Assembly: GCF_046542825.1 (NCBI RefSeq)
Contig: NZ_JBKHAQ010000039.1
Location: 1 to 23,460, forward strand
Direction of reading: 5' to 3'
DNA from: Rhodosalinus sp046542825
Lineage (GTDB): Bacteria > Pseudomonadota > Alphaproteobacteria > Rhodobacterales > Rhodobacteraceae
Length of the DNA stretch: 23,460 nucleotides
The notes beneath the pieces are model-generated. The model was not told where the DNA came from, did no database searches, and was given only the letters and a program-made list of their open reading frames with translations. Positions 14,872 through 23,147 of this stretch are shown piece after piece (positions within the stretch are counted from its first letter, which is position 1; the number at the start of each line of letters is the position of its first letter). Made by a program: the position numbers and the translations under genes.

Positions 14872-14903
14872 AAAAGAGCGCCCCGTCCGGGGGGCGCCCT
14901 TTT
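14872..14903. terminator. Rho-independent terminator after rpsT (bidirectional form)
   Basis: AAAAGAGCGCCCC (14872-14884) and GGGGCGCCCTTTT (14891-14903) form a 13-bp stem with one wobble pair and a 6-nt loop. On the minus strand the stem is followed by TTTTC. It lies 31 bp downstream of the rpsT stop and separates rpsT from dnaA. Confidence 0.85.
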
Positions 14904-14934
14904 CTCTCAACAGCTTGTCCGGACGCGCCGCGGC

Positions 14935-15198
14935 TCAGCCCAGCGCCTTCACCCGGTGCGCCAGGCGGGACATTTTTCGGGCAGCCGTGTTCTTGTGCAG
15001 GACACCCTTGGTGACGCCGCGCATCAGCTCGGGCTGGGCGGCACGCAGGGCGGCCTCGGCCGCGGCCTTGTCGCCGGAAGCCAGCGCCTCTTCGACCTTG
15101 CGCAGGAAGGTGCGGATGCGCGAGCGGCGGGCGCGGTTGATCTCGTAGCGCCTGGCGTTCTGGAGCGCGCGTTTCTTGGCCTGGGGCGTGTTCGCCAT
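14935..15198 (-). CDS. rpsT: 30S ribosomal protein S20
   Basis: The protein is 87 aa long, very basic and alanine-rich, the normal size of S20, which binds 16S rRNA and helps assemble the small subunit. It starts MANTPQAKKRALQNARRYEI and contains RRSRIRTFLRKVEEAL and KGVLHKNTAARKMSRL, all typical. A longer frame extends upstream to 15243, but MANTPQAKKR is the conserved family start. The terminator at 14872-14903 follows. The rpsT-dnaA adjacency is usual in Rhodobacterales. Confidence 0.97.
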   Translation of the reverse strand: MANTPQAKKRALQNARRYEINRARRSRIRTFLRKVEEALASGDKAAAEAALRAAQPELMRGVTKGVLHKNTAARKMSRLAHRVKALG

Positions 15199-15333
15199 CT
15201 GGGTCGGTTCCTTCGGGTTCGTCGTGCAACAGCTTTCGCGCAACGCCCGATACGTCCCCGGGGGACCGGACCATCTCTTGCCTGAGCGGGCATCACGCGC
15301 ATGTGGTTGGTGCCTATAGCCCAGGGCGCGGTC

Positions 15334-15358
15334 AAAGGAAAGCCCCGTGTCGCGGGGC
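15334..15358 (-). terminator. Likely terminator after the enoyl-CoA hydratase gene
   Basis: On the minus strand GCCCCG-CGACA-CGGGGC forms a 6-bp GC stem (15358-15342) followed by TTTCCTTT. It begins 2 bp after the stop of the hydratase gene. Confidence 0.6.
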
Positions 15359-15360
15359 CC

Positions 15361-16137
15361 TCAGCGGTCGCGGAACTGCGCCTCGCGTTTCTCGAGGAAG
15401 GCGGACATGCCCTCTTTCTGATCCTCGGTCGAAAAGAGCGCGTGAAACAGCCGTCGCTCGAAAAGCATCCCCTCGGCAAGCGAGGTTTCCTCGGCGCGGT
15501 TCACCGCCTCCTTGACCGCCATCGTCGTCAGCATGGATTTCTCGGCGATCTTCTGCGCGGCGCCCTGGGTCTCTTCCATCAGGTTCTTGGCCGGCACCAC
15601 GCGGCTGACGAGGCCCGCGCGCTCCGCCTCTTCGGCGGTCATGAACCGGCCGGTCAGGTGCATGTCCATGCTCTTGGCCTTGCCGACCAGCCGGGTCAGG
15701 CGCTGCGTGCCGCCGATGCCGGCGATGACGCCCAGGTTGATCTCGGGCTGGCCGAACTTCGCGGTGTCCGCCGCGATGATGAAGTCGCACATCATGGCAA
15801 GCTCGCAGCCGCCGCCCAGCGCATAGCCCGCCACAGCGGCAATGACCGGCTTGCGCACCCGCGCGATCGCCTCATGCTCGGTGCCGAAGAAATCGGACAG
15901 ATACATCTCCACGAAGCTCTTCTGCGACATCTCCTTGATGTCCGCCCCCGCGGCAAAGGCCTTGGACGAGCCCGTCAGCACGATGCAGCGCACCCGATCG
16001 TTGGCGTCTGCCTCGCGCAGCGCCTGGGCCAGTTCGCCCAGAAGCTGGGAGTTGAGGGCGTTGAGGGCGTCGGGGCGGTTGAGCTTGATGGTGGCGACGT
16101 GGTCTTCGGTCTCGACGGCGATCGTCTCGTAGGCCAT
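15361..16137 (-). CDS. Enoyl-CoA hydratase (crotonase family)
   Basis: The protein is 258 aa long. Crotonase oxyanion-hole stretches are present (SSKAFAAGADIKEM, about 58-70, and YALGGGCELAMMCDF, about 105-119). The two catalytic glutamates of true enoyl-CoA hydratases are in place: Glu112 in GGGCELAMMCD and Glu132 in GQPEINLGVIAGIGGTQ, matching Glu144 and Glu164 of the rat enzyme. It should hydrate trans-2-enoyl-CoA in fatty-acid beta-oxidation in the cytoplasm. The ATG at 16137 gives the normal N-terminus (MAYETIAVETEDHVATIKLN). It stands alone rather than with thiolase or dehydrogenase genes, and this position beside rpsT-dnaA is common in the group. The substrate chain length is not evident. 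Confidence 0.95.
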   Translation of the reverse strand: MAYETIAVETEDHVATIKLNRPDALNALNSQLLGELAQALREADANDRVRCIVLTGSSKAFAAGADIKEMSQKSFVEMYLSDFFGTEHEAIARVRKPVIAAVAGYALGGGCELAMMCDFIIAADTAKFGQPEINLGVIAGIGGTQRLTRLVGKAKSMDMHLTGRFMTAEEAERAGLVSRVVPAKNLMEETQGAAQKIAEKSMLTTMAVKEAVNRAEETSLAEGMLFERRLFHALFSTEDQKEGMSAFLEKREAQFRDR

Positions 16138-16199
16138 GAACCTGGCTCCGCTGGTGTCGGTCAGACGCCCTTGCTAGCACTCTGGCCTCACGGTTCAAG

Positions 16200-17051
16200 C
16201 TATCTTTGGCAGGCCGGACAATAGAAGGTCGAGCGCCCGGACTGCACCGCACGGCGCACCGTTCCCGTGCACTCCGCGCGCCGGCATGATGCGCCCTCGC
16301 GCCCGTAGACGTCGAAGGAATGCTGGAAGTAGCCCAGTTCGCCGTCCGCCTGCCGGTAGTCGCGCAGCGACGAGCCTCCCGCCGCGATCGCATCCTCCAG
16401 CACCGCGCGGATCGCGGGCACCAGCGCGGCAAGACGCCGCGACGCCACCCGGTGCGCCCGCCGCAGGGGCGAAATCCCCGCGCGAAAGAGCGCCTCGCAG
16501 ACATAGATGTTGCCCAGCCCCGCCACCACCTTCTGATCGAGCAGCGCGGCCTTCATCGGCATCTTCCGCCCCTGCAGGCGGCCGACAAGATACGCCTCGT
16601 TGAAGGCGTTGCCCAGCGGCTCCGGCCCCAACCCGGCAAGCAGCCTGTGGCGCTCCGCCTCGGCACTCGGCATCAGGTCCATCGCGCCGAAACGTCGCGG
16701 GTCGTTGAAGGTGACGCGCGCGCCGCCCTCCATCTCGACGACGACGTGATCGTGAACGGAGGCGGCGGGATGGGCATGGACGTGGTCGCCGAGGATCCGG
16801 CCCGAGACCAGCATCCGCCCAGACATTCCCAGGTGCATGAGCCAGGTCTCGCCGGTGTCGAGATCGGCAAGGATATATTTCGATCGCCGGCCCAGACGCG
16901 CGATCCTCGCCCCGGTCAGCCGCTCCGCCATCCGCTCCGGCAGGGGCCAGCGCAGGTCGGGCCGGCGCACCTCGGCGCGCAGGATGCGGCGGCCCTCCAT
17001 CACGGGCGCAAGACCGCGGCGGACCGTCTCGACTTCGGGCAGTTCGGGCAT
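16200..17051 (-). CDS. mutM: Formamidopyrimidine-DNA glycosylase
   Basis: The protein is 283 aa long. It begins MPELPEVETVRRGL; after Met removal Pro2 is the Schiff-base nucleophile and Glu3 the acid catalyst. Lys58 in RRSKYIL matches the conserved Lys57 of the E. coli enzyme, and LMHLGMSGRM, NDPRRFGAMDL and GLGNIYVCEALFRAGISP are typical. A C-terminal zinc finger is present, with a C-x4-C first half (SCRRAEC) and a CPAC second half. It removes 8-oxoguanine and formamidopyrimidines and nicks the strand. A longer frame reaches 17252, but the N-terminal proline requirement fixes the start at 17051. It is divergent from ubiE with a 100-bp gap. Confidence 0.97.
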   Translation of the reverse strand: MPELPEVETVRRGLAPVMEGRRILRAEVRRPDLRWPLPERMAERLTGARIARLGRRSKYILADLDTGETWLMHLGMSGRMLVSGRILGDHVHAHPAASVHDHVVVEMEGGARVTFNDPRRFGAMDLMPSAEAERHRLLAGLGPEPLGNAFNEAYLVGRLQGRKMPMKAALLDQKVVAGLGNIYVCEALFRAGISPLRRAHRVASRRLAALVPAIRAVLEDAIAAGGSSLRDYRQADGELGYFQHSFDVYGREGASCRRAECTGTVRRAVQSGRSTFYCPACQR

Positions 17052-17092
17052 CGCGGCTCCTGCAAGGTGGCGGGTCGCGGCAAGGCCGCGCA

Positions 17093-17120
17093 TTGCAGGC
17101 CCCCGCGGGCGCCCTATAAG
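17093..17120 (+). promoter_or_regulatory. Candidate promoter for ubiE-ubiB
   Basis: TTGCAG (17093-17098) and TATAAG (17115-17120) are separated by 16 bp in the mutM-ubiE divergent gap, ending about 30 bp before the ubiE start. Confidence 0.5.
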
Positions 17121-17151
17121 AAGGCCGGGACACAGGCACGGCAAGGGCCCC

Positions 17152-17916
17152 ATGACCGAAGAAACCTCCGCAGGCACCGGCGCAACCACCCATTTCGGAT
17201 TCGAGACCGTGCCGGAGGCCGAGAAGGCGGGGCGCGTGAAGGGCGTGTTCACCTCGGTCGCCGCGCGCTACGACGTGATGAACGACCTGATGTCGGCCGG
17301 CATCCACCGCGTCTGGAAGGACGCGATGATGGACTGGCTGGCACCGCGGCCGGGCCAGCACCTGCTGGACGTGGCCGGCGGCACGGGCGACATCGCCTTT
17401 CGCTTCCTGCGCCGCGCGGGTGAGGCGCGGGTCACGGTGCTCGACTTGACTGAGTCGATGCTGGAGGAAGGCCGCCGGCGAGCCGAGGCGCAGCGTCTGG
17501 GCGACCGTCTGGACTGGGTGGCCGGCGACGCGATGGCCCTGCCCTTTCCCGATGCCAGCTTCGATGCCTACACGATCAGCTTCGGCATCCGGAACGTGAC
17601 GCGGCCCGAGGACGCGCTGAAGGAGGCGTTTCGCGTCCTGAAGCCCGGCGGGCGGCTGATGGTGCTGGAGTTCTCGCATCTTGCCGTGCCTGCGCTGCAA
17701 TGGGCCTACGACCGCTATTCCTTCAACGTGATCCCCTGGCTCGGGCAGGTCGTGACGCAGGACCGTGCGAGCTATCAGTATCTGGTCGAATCGATCCGCC
17801 GCTTTCCCGACCAGCAGCAGTTTCTCGACATGATCCGCGCGGCCGGCTTCGAGCAGGCGAAGTATCGCAACCTGACGATGGGCGTCGCCGCGCTGCACTC
17901 CGGCTGGAAGCTCTGA
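17152..17916 (+). CDS. ubiE: Ubiquinone biosynthesis C-methyltransferase UbiE
   Basis: The protein is 254 aa long. It is an SAM-dependent class I methyltransferase that adds the ring C-methyl group in ubiquinone (and menaquinone) synthesis. Both UbiE signatures are present: VAARYDVMNDLMSAGIHRVW (about 36-55) and RVLKPGGRLMVLEFS. The SAM loop is LLDVAGGTGDIAFRF (71-85), and the GDAMALPFPDASFDAY acidic stretch follows. The ATG at 17152 gives the usual short leader before FGFETV; AAGGG lies a few bases upstream. The stop is followed after one base by the GTG start of ubiB, so the two genes of the pathway are co-transcribed. Confidence 0.96.
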   Translation: MTEETSAGTGATTHFGFETVPEAEKAGRVKGVFTSVAARYDVMNDLMSAGIHRVWKDAMMDWLAPRPGQHLLDVAGGTGDIAFRFLRRAGEARVTVLDLTESMLEEGRRRAEAQRLGDRLDWVAGDAMALPFPDASFDAYTISFGIRNVTRPEDALKEAFRVLKPGGRLMVLEFSHLAVPALQWAYDRYSFNVIPWLGQVVTQDRASYQYLVESIRRFPDQQQFLDMIRAAGFEQAKYRNLTMGVAALHSGWKL

Positions 17917-17917
17917 G

Positions 17918-19450
17918 GTGCGCGGCCCCCACAACATCTGGCGCCTGATCCGCACCGGCGCCACCTTCGAGCGCACCGGCGCGATGCGCGCCGTGCTCGA
18001 CGCGATGGAGGCGCCGCGCCCGCTGCGCGTGGCCGCGCATGTGCTGGGCTGGCCGTTTACCTGGCTGGGCTATGCGGGCGATCCGGCAATGCCGCCGATC
18101 ACCCGGGCGATCACCGCGCTGGGCCCGGCCTACATCAAGTTCGGTCAGGTGCTGTCCACCCGCCCCGACGTGGTGGGGCAGGATCTGGCCGATCAGCTGC
18201 GCGTGCTGCAGGACCGGCTGCCGCCCTTCTCCGTGGAGGAGGCGAAGGCAACCATCCGCGAGGAACTGGGCGTGGAACCCGATGCGGTCTTCGACGAATT
18301 CGGCCCGCCGGTGGCCGCAGCCTCGATCGCGCAGGTGCACAGGGCGCGGCTGTCCACGACCGGCGAATGGGTCGCGGTCAAGGTGCTGCGCCCCGGCATC
18401 GAGCGCGCCTTTCGCCGCGACATCGACGCCTTCTATTTCGCCGCCCGGCTGGTCGAGCTGCTGTCGCCCGCCTCGCGCCGCCTGCGGCCGATGGACGTGA
18501 TCGGCCATTTCGAGGGTGTTGTGCTGGGCGAGCTGGACCTGCGGCTGGAAAGCGCTTCCGCCTCGGAATTTGCCGCAAACACAAAGGAGGATCCGGGCTT
18601 TCGCGTGCCGCGCATCGTCTGGCCCTATTCGGGCCGGCGGGTGATGACGCTTGGCTGGGCCGAGGGCGTGGCCCTCGGCGACAATGCCGCGCTGGACGCC
18701 GCGGGACACGACCGCCGCGCGCTGTCGGAGCGGGTGCTGCAACTCTTCCTGCGGCACGCGCTGCGCGATGGCTTCTTTCACGGCGACATGCATCAGGGGA
18801 ACCTGAAGGTGGCGCCCAACGGCGACATCATCGCCTACGACTTCGGCATCATGGGCTACATCGACCCCTACACGCGCCGGGTCTATGCCGAAATCCTCTA
18901 TGGCTTCATCCGCCGCGACTACCTGCGCGTGGCAGAGGTGCATTTCGAGGCGGGCTATGTTCCCGCCGACCGCGACGTGCACCAGTTCGCCCGCGCCCTG
19001 CGCTCCGTGGGCGAGCCGATCTTCGGCATGGACGCCACGCGCATCTCGATGGGGCGCCTGCTGGCCTATCTCTTCGAGGTGACCGAGAAGTTCGGCATGG
19101 AAACGCGGACGGAACTGATCCTGCTGCAGCGCACCATGGTGGTGGTCGAGGGTGTTTCCCGCTCGCTCAACCCGCACATGAACATCTGGGAGGTGGCGCG
19201 GCCGGTCGTCGAGGACTACATCAAGGAAAGCATCGGGCCGCGTGCCGTGGTCAACGATCTGGTCGAGGCGGCGCGCGTCCTGTCCCGCTTCGGACCGCGC
19301 CTGCCGGCCCTGATCGAGAACGCGCTGATCCGTCAGGCAGACGCGCGCGAAGAGCCGCCGAAGCCCTCGAAAGTCTGGCATGCGATATGGGGCGCTGCCG
19401 GCGTGGCGGGTGGCGCTGGCCTGGCCTTGCTGTTTGTCGCGAGTCTCTGA
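17918..19450 (+). CDS. ubiB: Ubiquinone biosynthesis ATPase/kinase-like protein UbiB
   Basis: The protein is 510 aa long, starting at a GTG one base after the ubiE stop. UbiB proteins are atypical kinase-fold ATPases of the ABC1/ADCK family needed for ubiquinone synthesis and for mobilising its lipid intermediates. Visible hallmarks are the KxGQ motif (Lys74-Gln77, AYIKFGQVLSTRPD), the alanine-rich nucleotide loop (AAASIAQVHRARL), VAVKVLRPG with the beta-3 lysine, HGDMHQGN and YDFGIMGY. The C-terminus carries a hydrophobic anchor (about 485-508, WGAAGVAGGAGLALLFVASL). The close coupling to ubiE means both are made together. In many relatives coaBC follows; here a small secreted-protein gene faces it. 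Confidence 0.96.
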   Translation: MRGPHNIWRLIRTGATFERTGAMRAVLDAMEAPRPLRVAAHVLGWPFTWLGYAGDPAMPPITRAITALGPAYIKFGQVLSTRPDVVGQDLADQLRVLQDRLPPFSVEEAKATIREELGVEPDAVFDEFGPPVAAASIAQVHRARLSTTGEWVAVKVLRPGIERAFRRDIDAFYFAARLVELLSPASRRLRPMDVIGHFEGVVLGELDLRLESASASEFAANTKEDPGFRVPRIVWPYSGRRVMTLGWAEGVALGDNAALDAAGHDRRALSERVLQLFLRHALRDGFFHGDMHQGNLKVAPNGDIIAYDFGIMGYIDPYTRRVYAEILYGFIRRDYLRVAEVHFEAGYVPADRDVHQFARALRSVGEPIFGMDATRISMGRLLAYLFEVTEKFGMETRTELILLQRTMVVVEGVSRSLNPHMNIWEVARPVVEDYIKESIGPRAVVNDLVEAARVLSRFGPRLPALIENALIRQADAREEPPKPSKVWHAIWGAAGVAGGAGLALLFVASL

Positions 19451-19496
19451 CGCGGGTTGCGGCCGGGCCGGGGGCGGACCAAGAAGAAGCGGCACC

Positions 19497-19527
19497 AAAA
19501 AAGAAGCGGCTCCGAGGAGCCGCTTCT
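19497..19527 (-). terminator. Rho-independent terminator for the small secreted-protein gene
   Basis: AGAAGCGGCTC (19502-19512) and GAGCCGCTTCT (19517-19527) form a perfect 11-bp stem with a 4-nt loop. On the minus strand it is followed by a TTTTTT run (19502-19497, partly in the stem). It may also stop plus-strand transcription from ubiB, though the T-tract on that side is weak. Confidence 0.85.
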
Positions 19528-19553
19528 CGAATTCTTCGATGGCGTTAAGCCTA

Positions 19554-19754
19554 TCAGGTGTCGTCGCTTGCTGCGACAGCAACCGCAACGGCAACACCGC
19601 CGACGATTGCCCAAACCGGCACCGTCGGCACCGCCTGCGAGGACACGACCGGCGACTGCGCCTTTTCGAAGGGATCTGCCGATTCGGCGAAAGCCGGTGC
19701 GGCGGCGGCGGCGGCAACCGCGGATGCCGCGGCGATGGTCGCAAATTTCTTCAT
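19554..19754 (-). CDS. Small secreted protein of unknown function
   Basis: The product is 66 aa. A clear signal peptide (MKKFATIAAASAVAAAAAAP, then AFA before ESADPF) is followed by about 23 mostly polar residues, a C-terminal hydrophobic segment (about 45-62, VPVWAIVGGVAVAVAVAA) and an acidic tail SDDT. It could be inserted in the inner membrane with its middle part in the periplasm. Similar tiny proteins with a valine/alanine-rich segment and an acidic end are familiar from Rhodobacteraceae genomes, but no function is known to me. The start is supported by GGAGAG ahead of the ATG at 19754. The strong terminator at 19497-19527 makes an independent transcript likely. Confidence 0.75.
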   Translation of the reverse strand: MKKFATIAAASAVAAAAAAPAFAESADPFEKAQSPVVSSQAVPTVPVWAIVGGVAVAVAVAASDDT

Positions 19755-19937
19755 GACACTCTCCAGACTGTAAAGGCGCGGAGAGGTCGGCCCCCTCGCG
19801 CAGATACCTTTGTCTAGCGCAGACGAGGCAGCCTGTCCAGCAGGGCTTTCCCCTTGGGCAGGTGAATGGGCCCGGTCGGCCTGGCATTCTGGCAACATGG
19901 TGGCGGACTCTTGCACAGAAAGCAGGCAAGAAAACGC

Positions 19938-20651
19938 TCAGCCCGCAGCCGAGGGGCCCCGAACGGCCGTCACACCGTCGCTCGGCACGGCGGCCCCTCC
20001 GCGCAGCACGACCTCGACCTGCCCCTCCGGCGCAAGGCGAACCTCCGAGACCCGCTGATAGGTTTCCACGGGCAATTCGGCCAGTTCGGCGCCGTCGCCC
20101 ATCCAGCGCACGGAAAGGCTGTAGCTGCCCGGCGGCAGAGCCAGCGACCCCGGCGCGGTTCCGTCCCAGACCAGCTCGCCGGTCCCCGGGGCGACCTGTC
20201 GCTCCTGCACGACCTTGCCCGCCGCGTCCCGCACCACCAGCCACCCGGTGTCCGCCGAGGAATGCGAAGGCAGCTCGAGATCCAGGGGTGCGCCGTCGAA
20301 GTCCACCGGTGCCCCCGTGCGCGCGTCCATCCCCACCCAGGCCGCGTAGTGCGACAGCGCCGGCCCCGATCCCATGTCGCCGGAGAGCGTACTCAGCAGC
20401 TCGTTGGTCAGGACCTGCTGCTCGACGCCCGAGAAGGTGGCCAGCTGCACGGCGAAATCCGAAGACTCGATCGGATTGAGCGGATCCTGGTTCTGCATCT
20501 GCACGGTCAGCATGCGCAGGAAGGTCTCGAAATCGGAACTGATCGCGGCCGGACGGGCGCCCGCCGTCGGCGGGTTGCCGGAAGACTGCGTTGCCGGGCG
20601 GGGCGTCACGGTCTGCGCGGCAGCTGCTGCAGGTGAAAGGTCTGGTCTCAT
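19938..20651 (-). CDS. flgD: Flagellar hook capping/assembly protein FlgD
   Basis: The protein is 237 aa long from the ATG at 20651. An Ala/Pro-rich leader is followed by the FlgD N-terminal signature (FETFLRMLTVQMQNQDPLNP, then SSDFAVQLATFSGVEQQ, about 41-79), which directs export and hook assembly. A Tudor/FnIII-like capping domain comes next (about 110-220), including the FlgD-typical GTAPGSLALPPGSYSLSV stretch. The cap sits at the growing hook tip and is later discarded. The frame extends to a GTG at 20693 that overlaps the fliK stop (GTGA) and would add 14 residues. I prefer 20651 because it has GAGG eight bases upstream. It is downstream of fliK in a two-gene unit. Confidence 0.92.
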   Translation of the reverse strand: MRPDLSPAAAAAQTVTPRPATQSSGNPPTAGARPAAISSDFETFLRMLTVQMQNQDPLNPIESSDFAVQLATFSGVEQQVLTNELLSTLSGDMGSGPALSHYAAWVGMDARTGAPVDFDGAPLDLELPSHSSADTGWLVVRDAAGKVVQERQVAPGTGELVWDGTAPGSLALPPGSYSLSVRWMGDGAELAELPVETYQRVSEVRLAPEGQVEVVLRGGAAVPSDGVTAVRGPSAAG

Positions 20652-20689
20652 CCCGGGATCCTCGCGGAGTACATGGTCAGAAAAAGGCG

Positions 20690-22348
20690 TCACAGCCTGA
20701 GATCGAGGGCGCCGCGGCCCGTCGGCGCGTCAGCCCGCTCGGGCGCAGGCGCCCCGGGCCGATGTGTCGCGTCGGGCGCCGGCGCGGCATCCTCTCTCGG
20801 CGCGGGCGACCGTTCTTCCGCGCCGGCGCCCGCGTCGCCGGAGCCAAGGTCCACCGTGATGCCCGAAAAGCCGAGCCGGCGCAGATCCTCGGAAAGCAGA
20901 TCGAGATTGCGGCGCAGCAGCTCGAGTGTCTCCGGCCGTTCGGCCAGAATCTGCACCGAAACACCCTGTTCGCCGGTCGCGATACCCAGCCGGACGCGGC
21001 CCAGTTCCTCCGGATCGAGCGTCAGCTCTGTCATCCGGTCCGGTCCGCTCGGCATCACCTCGACGATCTGTCGCACGATCCGCGCCGCCTGCGACGCAAG
21101 CTCCGGCTGTGACGAGGCCTGCGGTTGCCCCGCCGAAGCAGGCGCGCCTACGGTATCGAGCGCGGCCAGCATCGGCTCGAAAAGCGGCGCGTCGCCGGGC
21201 GCTGCCGCGGCCTTGACCGCGCCGGGCGATGCGCCGGCCGCGATCGCCGTTGTGCGCCCGGGCGGCCCCGCCGGCGCATCGGCCGAAACGACGGCGCCGG
21301 TGCGGTGGACCCGCAGCTCCTGTGGCGCCGCGGCGGCTTCCGGCAACGCCGATGCCTCCCGCGACGGGACCGCGACGTTCGGTCGGGACGGATCCGAAGA
21401 GGGCGGCAGGGCTGACCCGTTCTCGGGGGGCACGCGCGCCCCGCCGGTATGGGCCAGGGACCAGGATGGCCGAACGGGAAGACGGTCCTGCGCTGCCGGG
21501 CCTTGCCCCGTGTCGGGGGAACTTGCGGTGCCCGGTGGCATGGCGATGGCACGCAGTGCATCGCCAGGGTTGCCGCGCGCAGGTTCCGTTTTCGGGTCCG
21601 GAACGCTGGCGGCCATTTGCAGGGGCGGCGTCCGGTCCCCGCCGGCGCGCGAGAGCGCCTCGGGTGACGGCGGGCTGCGACCGGCAGGCGCGGCCGGGGC
21701 TGCACCCGGGATCTCCTGCACCGCGCGCGTCTCCGCCCGGACCTGGGACTCGTCGGCCTGTGCATACCCTGTCGTGTCCCCGGGCAAAGACGACGACGAT
21801 GGCCGGAGGGCTCGCGCCCCACCGGTTGCGTCCTGCACCGCACCTTGCCGATCCATGCGGCTGGTCGGTGCGGGAGGCGGCATCGCGGCTGTGCGTTGGG
21901 CGCGCGAATCGGATGCTGGCGCAGCCGGACCGGCGCCGGCGGCACCGGGAACGGCCTCTTGCCACCCCGCCCCGGAGCCCGCGCACGGTGCGCCGGGTGG
22001 CCGAGACGCGAGCGGAGGGGACGCGGCGGCAGACGGCCGATCGACCGCAACGGGAGCGACTGGCAGGCCCGGTTCTGTCGGTTCTTGTGCGGTCCCGTCG
22101 CCGGCACCCCTGTCCGTGGCCAGGGGGTCGGACAACGCCGACCGCGACGCCGCGCCTGTCTCCTCCATCGCGTCTTTGGAATGGGCAGAGCCGGTCGATG
22201 CCTCTGCCGGCCCGGCCGCCCGCAACGGCTGCGTCACCAGGGCCGTCGCGGCCCGAAAGATCGCAACGAAACTCCGCCCCGGCGCGGCGCCTGCGGGGGC
22301 GGACCGAGTGACCGGGGATGCCGGTGGGGAAAGCGGGGGCAAGTCCAT
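20690..22348 (-). CDS. fliK: Flagellar hook-length control protein FliK
   Basis: The protein is 552 aa long. Most of it (about 1-410) is low-complexity, rich in Ala, Pro, Gly and Ser, as expected for the disordered molecular-ruler part of FliK. The C-terminal Flg_hook domain (about 415-500) is conserved: MTELTLDPEELGRVRLGI, VSVQILAERPETLELLRRNL and LSEDLRRLGFSGITV. A second proline-rich tail (about 505-550) ends LDLRL. FliK measures the hook and switches the export gate to filament substrates. The ATG at 22348 has GAGG five bases upstream; an adjacent GTG one codon earlier is less likely. It lies directly before flgD and is divergent from the cheL/flgJ-like gene. Confidence 0.9.
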   Translation of the reverse strand: MDLPPLSPPASPVTRSAPAGAAPGRSFVAIFRAATALVTQPLRAAGPAEASTGSAHSKDAMEETGAASRSALSDPLATDRGAGDGTAQEPTEPGLPVAPVAVDRPSAAASPPLASRPPGAPCAGSGAGWQEAVPGAAGAGPAAPASDSRAQRTAAMPPPAPTSRMDRQGAVQDATGGARALRPSSSSLPGDTTGYAQADESQVRAETRAVQEIPGAAPAAPAGRSPPSPEALSRAGGDRTPPLQMAASVPDPKTEPARGNPGDALRAIAMPPGTASSPDTGQGPAAQDRLPVRPSWSLAHTGGARVPPENGSALPPSSDPSRPNVAVPSREASALPEAAAAPQELRVHRTGAVVSADAPAGPPGRTTAIAAGASPGAVKAAAAPGDAPLFEPMLAALDTVGAPASAGQPQASSQPELASQAARIVRQIVEVMPSGPDRMTELTLDPEELGRVRLGIATGEQGVSVQILAERPETLELLRRNLDLLSEDLRRLGFSGITVDLGSGDAGAGAEERSPAPREDAAPAPDATHRPGAPAPERADAPTGRGALDLRL

Positions 22349-22397
22349 CACGACCTCGGAGTTCTTCCGCGTTGGCCCGCTCTCTACCCTGATCCGG

Positions 22398-22412
22398 TTA
22401 CCTGATCTTTAC
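22398..22412. promoter_or_regulatory. TTAC-N7-TTAC motif in the fliK / rod-binding gene gap
   Basis: Two TTAC half-sites with 7-bp spacing lie in the 112-bp divergent gap. The spacing matches the CtrA consensus, and CtrA controls flagellar genes in many alphaproteobacteria. The half-sites deviate from TTAA. Confidence 0.35.
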
Positions 22413-22460
22413 CGCCCATTCGGCAGGATGCCGCCAACCACCTCGAATTGGAGCGAACCG

Positions 22461-22769
22461 ATGCAGGTCCCGACGACTATCCTTGCGGGCTCCCCTTCTC
22501 CGGCAGTGCCCGCGCCGTCTGATACGGCGGACGACGCCGCGTTGCGCGACGCCGCGCGCCGACTCGAATCCGCGTTTCTGGCGGAGATGCTGAAAACGGC
22601 GGGGCTGGGCCGCGTGCCGCAGGCGTTCGGAGGCGGTGCAGGAGAGACGCAGTTTGCCTCCTATCTGCGCCACGCGCAGGCCCGCGCGATGGCCGACGCG
22701 GGCGGGATCGGACTTGCCGAACAACTGTTTCATGCCCTGCAGGCGGAGGTCCGCCATGACCGCGGCTGA
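22461..22769 (+). CDS. Rod-binding protein (FlgJ N-terminal domain only; CheL-like)
   Basis: The protein is 102 aa long and corresponds to the rod-binding domain of FlgJ without the muramidase half, as is usual in alphaproteobacteria, where such proteins are often named CheL. Conserved stretches are ARRLESAFLAEMLKTAGLG and ETQFASYLRHAQARAMADAG followed by GIGLAEQLFHAL. It is thought to help rod assembly through the peptidoglycan. GGAG lies seven bases before the ATG at 22461. The last 14 bases overlap the start of flgN, so the two are translationally coupled. Confidence 0.88.
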   Translation: MQVPTTILAGSPSPAVPAPSDTADDAALRDAARRLESAFLAEMLKTAGLGRVPQAFGGGAGETQFASYLRHAQARAMADAGGIGLAEQLFHALQAEVRHDRG

Positions 22770-23106
22770 CGATCTGCTGGACCGCCTCGACCGCCTGATC
22801 GAGGAAGAGCGCATCTTGCTTCGCGCAGGCCAGCTTTCGGCCCTCGCGGATGTTCTCGAGCGGAAGGAACGGCTTGTCCAGCAGCTGGCCCATGCCGGCA
22901 CTCCCGACCGCGCACACCCGGACCTGAAACAGAAGATCGCGCGGAATCAGGCGCTGCTCGACGGCGCGCTCGCCGGGCTGCGCGAGGTCGCCCGCCGCCT
23001 CGGCCGCGTCCGCGACCTGCGGCAAACTCTTGAAACGTACGACAGCGATGGCCGCCGTGCCGCGGTCGTGACGCCCGGCCAGGGCCGGATGGAACGCCGC
23101 GCCTGA
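22756..23106 (+). CDS. flgN: FlgN-family flagellar export chaperone
   Basis: The protein is 116 aa long and almost wholly helical, with a long heptad-like region (DDLLDRLDRLIEEERILLRA, then LERKERLVQQLAHA) and a basic C-terminal part (VARRLGRVRDLRQTLETYDS). FlgN chaperones bind the hook-filament junction proteins FlgK and FlgL before export. The call rests on size, helical pattern, position between a rod-binding gene and flagellin, and the LLxxExxxLxxGxLxxL-type start of the family. It begins inside the preceding gene at 22756. A longer in-frame reading from 22636 is implausible, because it would overlap the rod-binding gene almost fully. Confidence 0.78.
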   Translation: MTAADDLLDRLDRLIEEERILLRAGQLSALADVLERKERLVQQLAHAGTPDRAHPDLKQKIARNQALLDGALAGLREVARRLGRVRDLRQTLETYDSDGRRAAVVTPGQGRMERRA

Positions 23107-23147
23107 TAACAGTTTGGCGAAAATCCGTCGCAGCCGGCGGCCCGCGA

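Noticed and set aside
14452..14934. Replication origin next to dnaA
   Set aside because: No TTATCCACA-type boxes or AT-rich unwinding region were found by eye. GANTC sites alone do not make an origin.
17723..19744. Long minus-strand open frame opposite ubiB
   Set aside because: It is a GC-driven shadow of ubiB and rich in Arg, His and Gln, with no recognisable domain.
20673..22769. 698-codon plus-strand open frame that ends with the rod-binding protein
   Set aside because: Only the last 102 residues are real. The rest is antisense to fliK and low in complexity.
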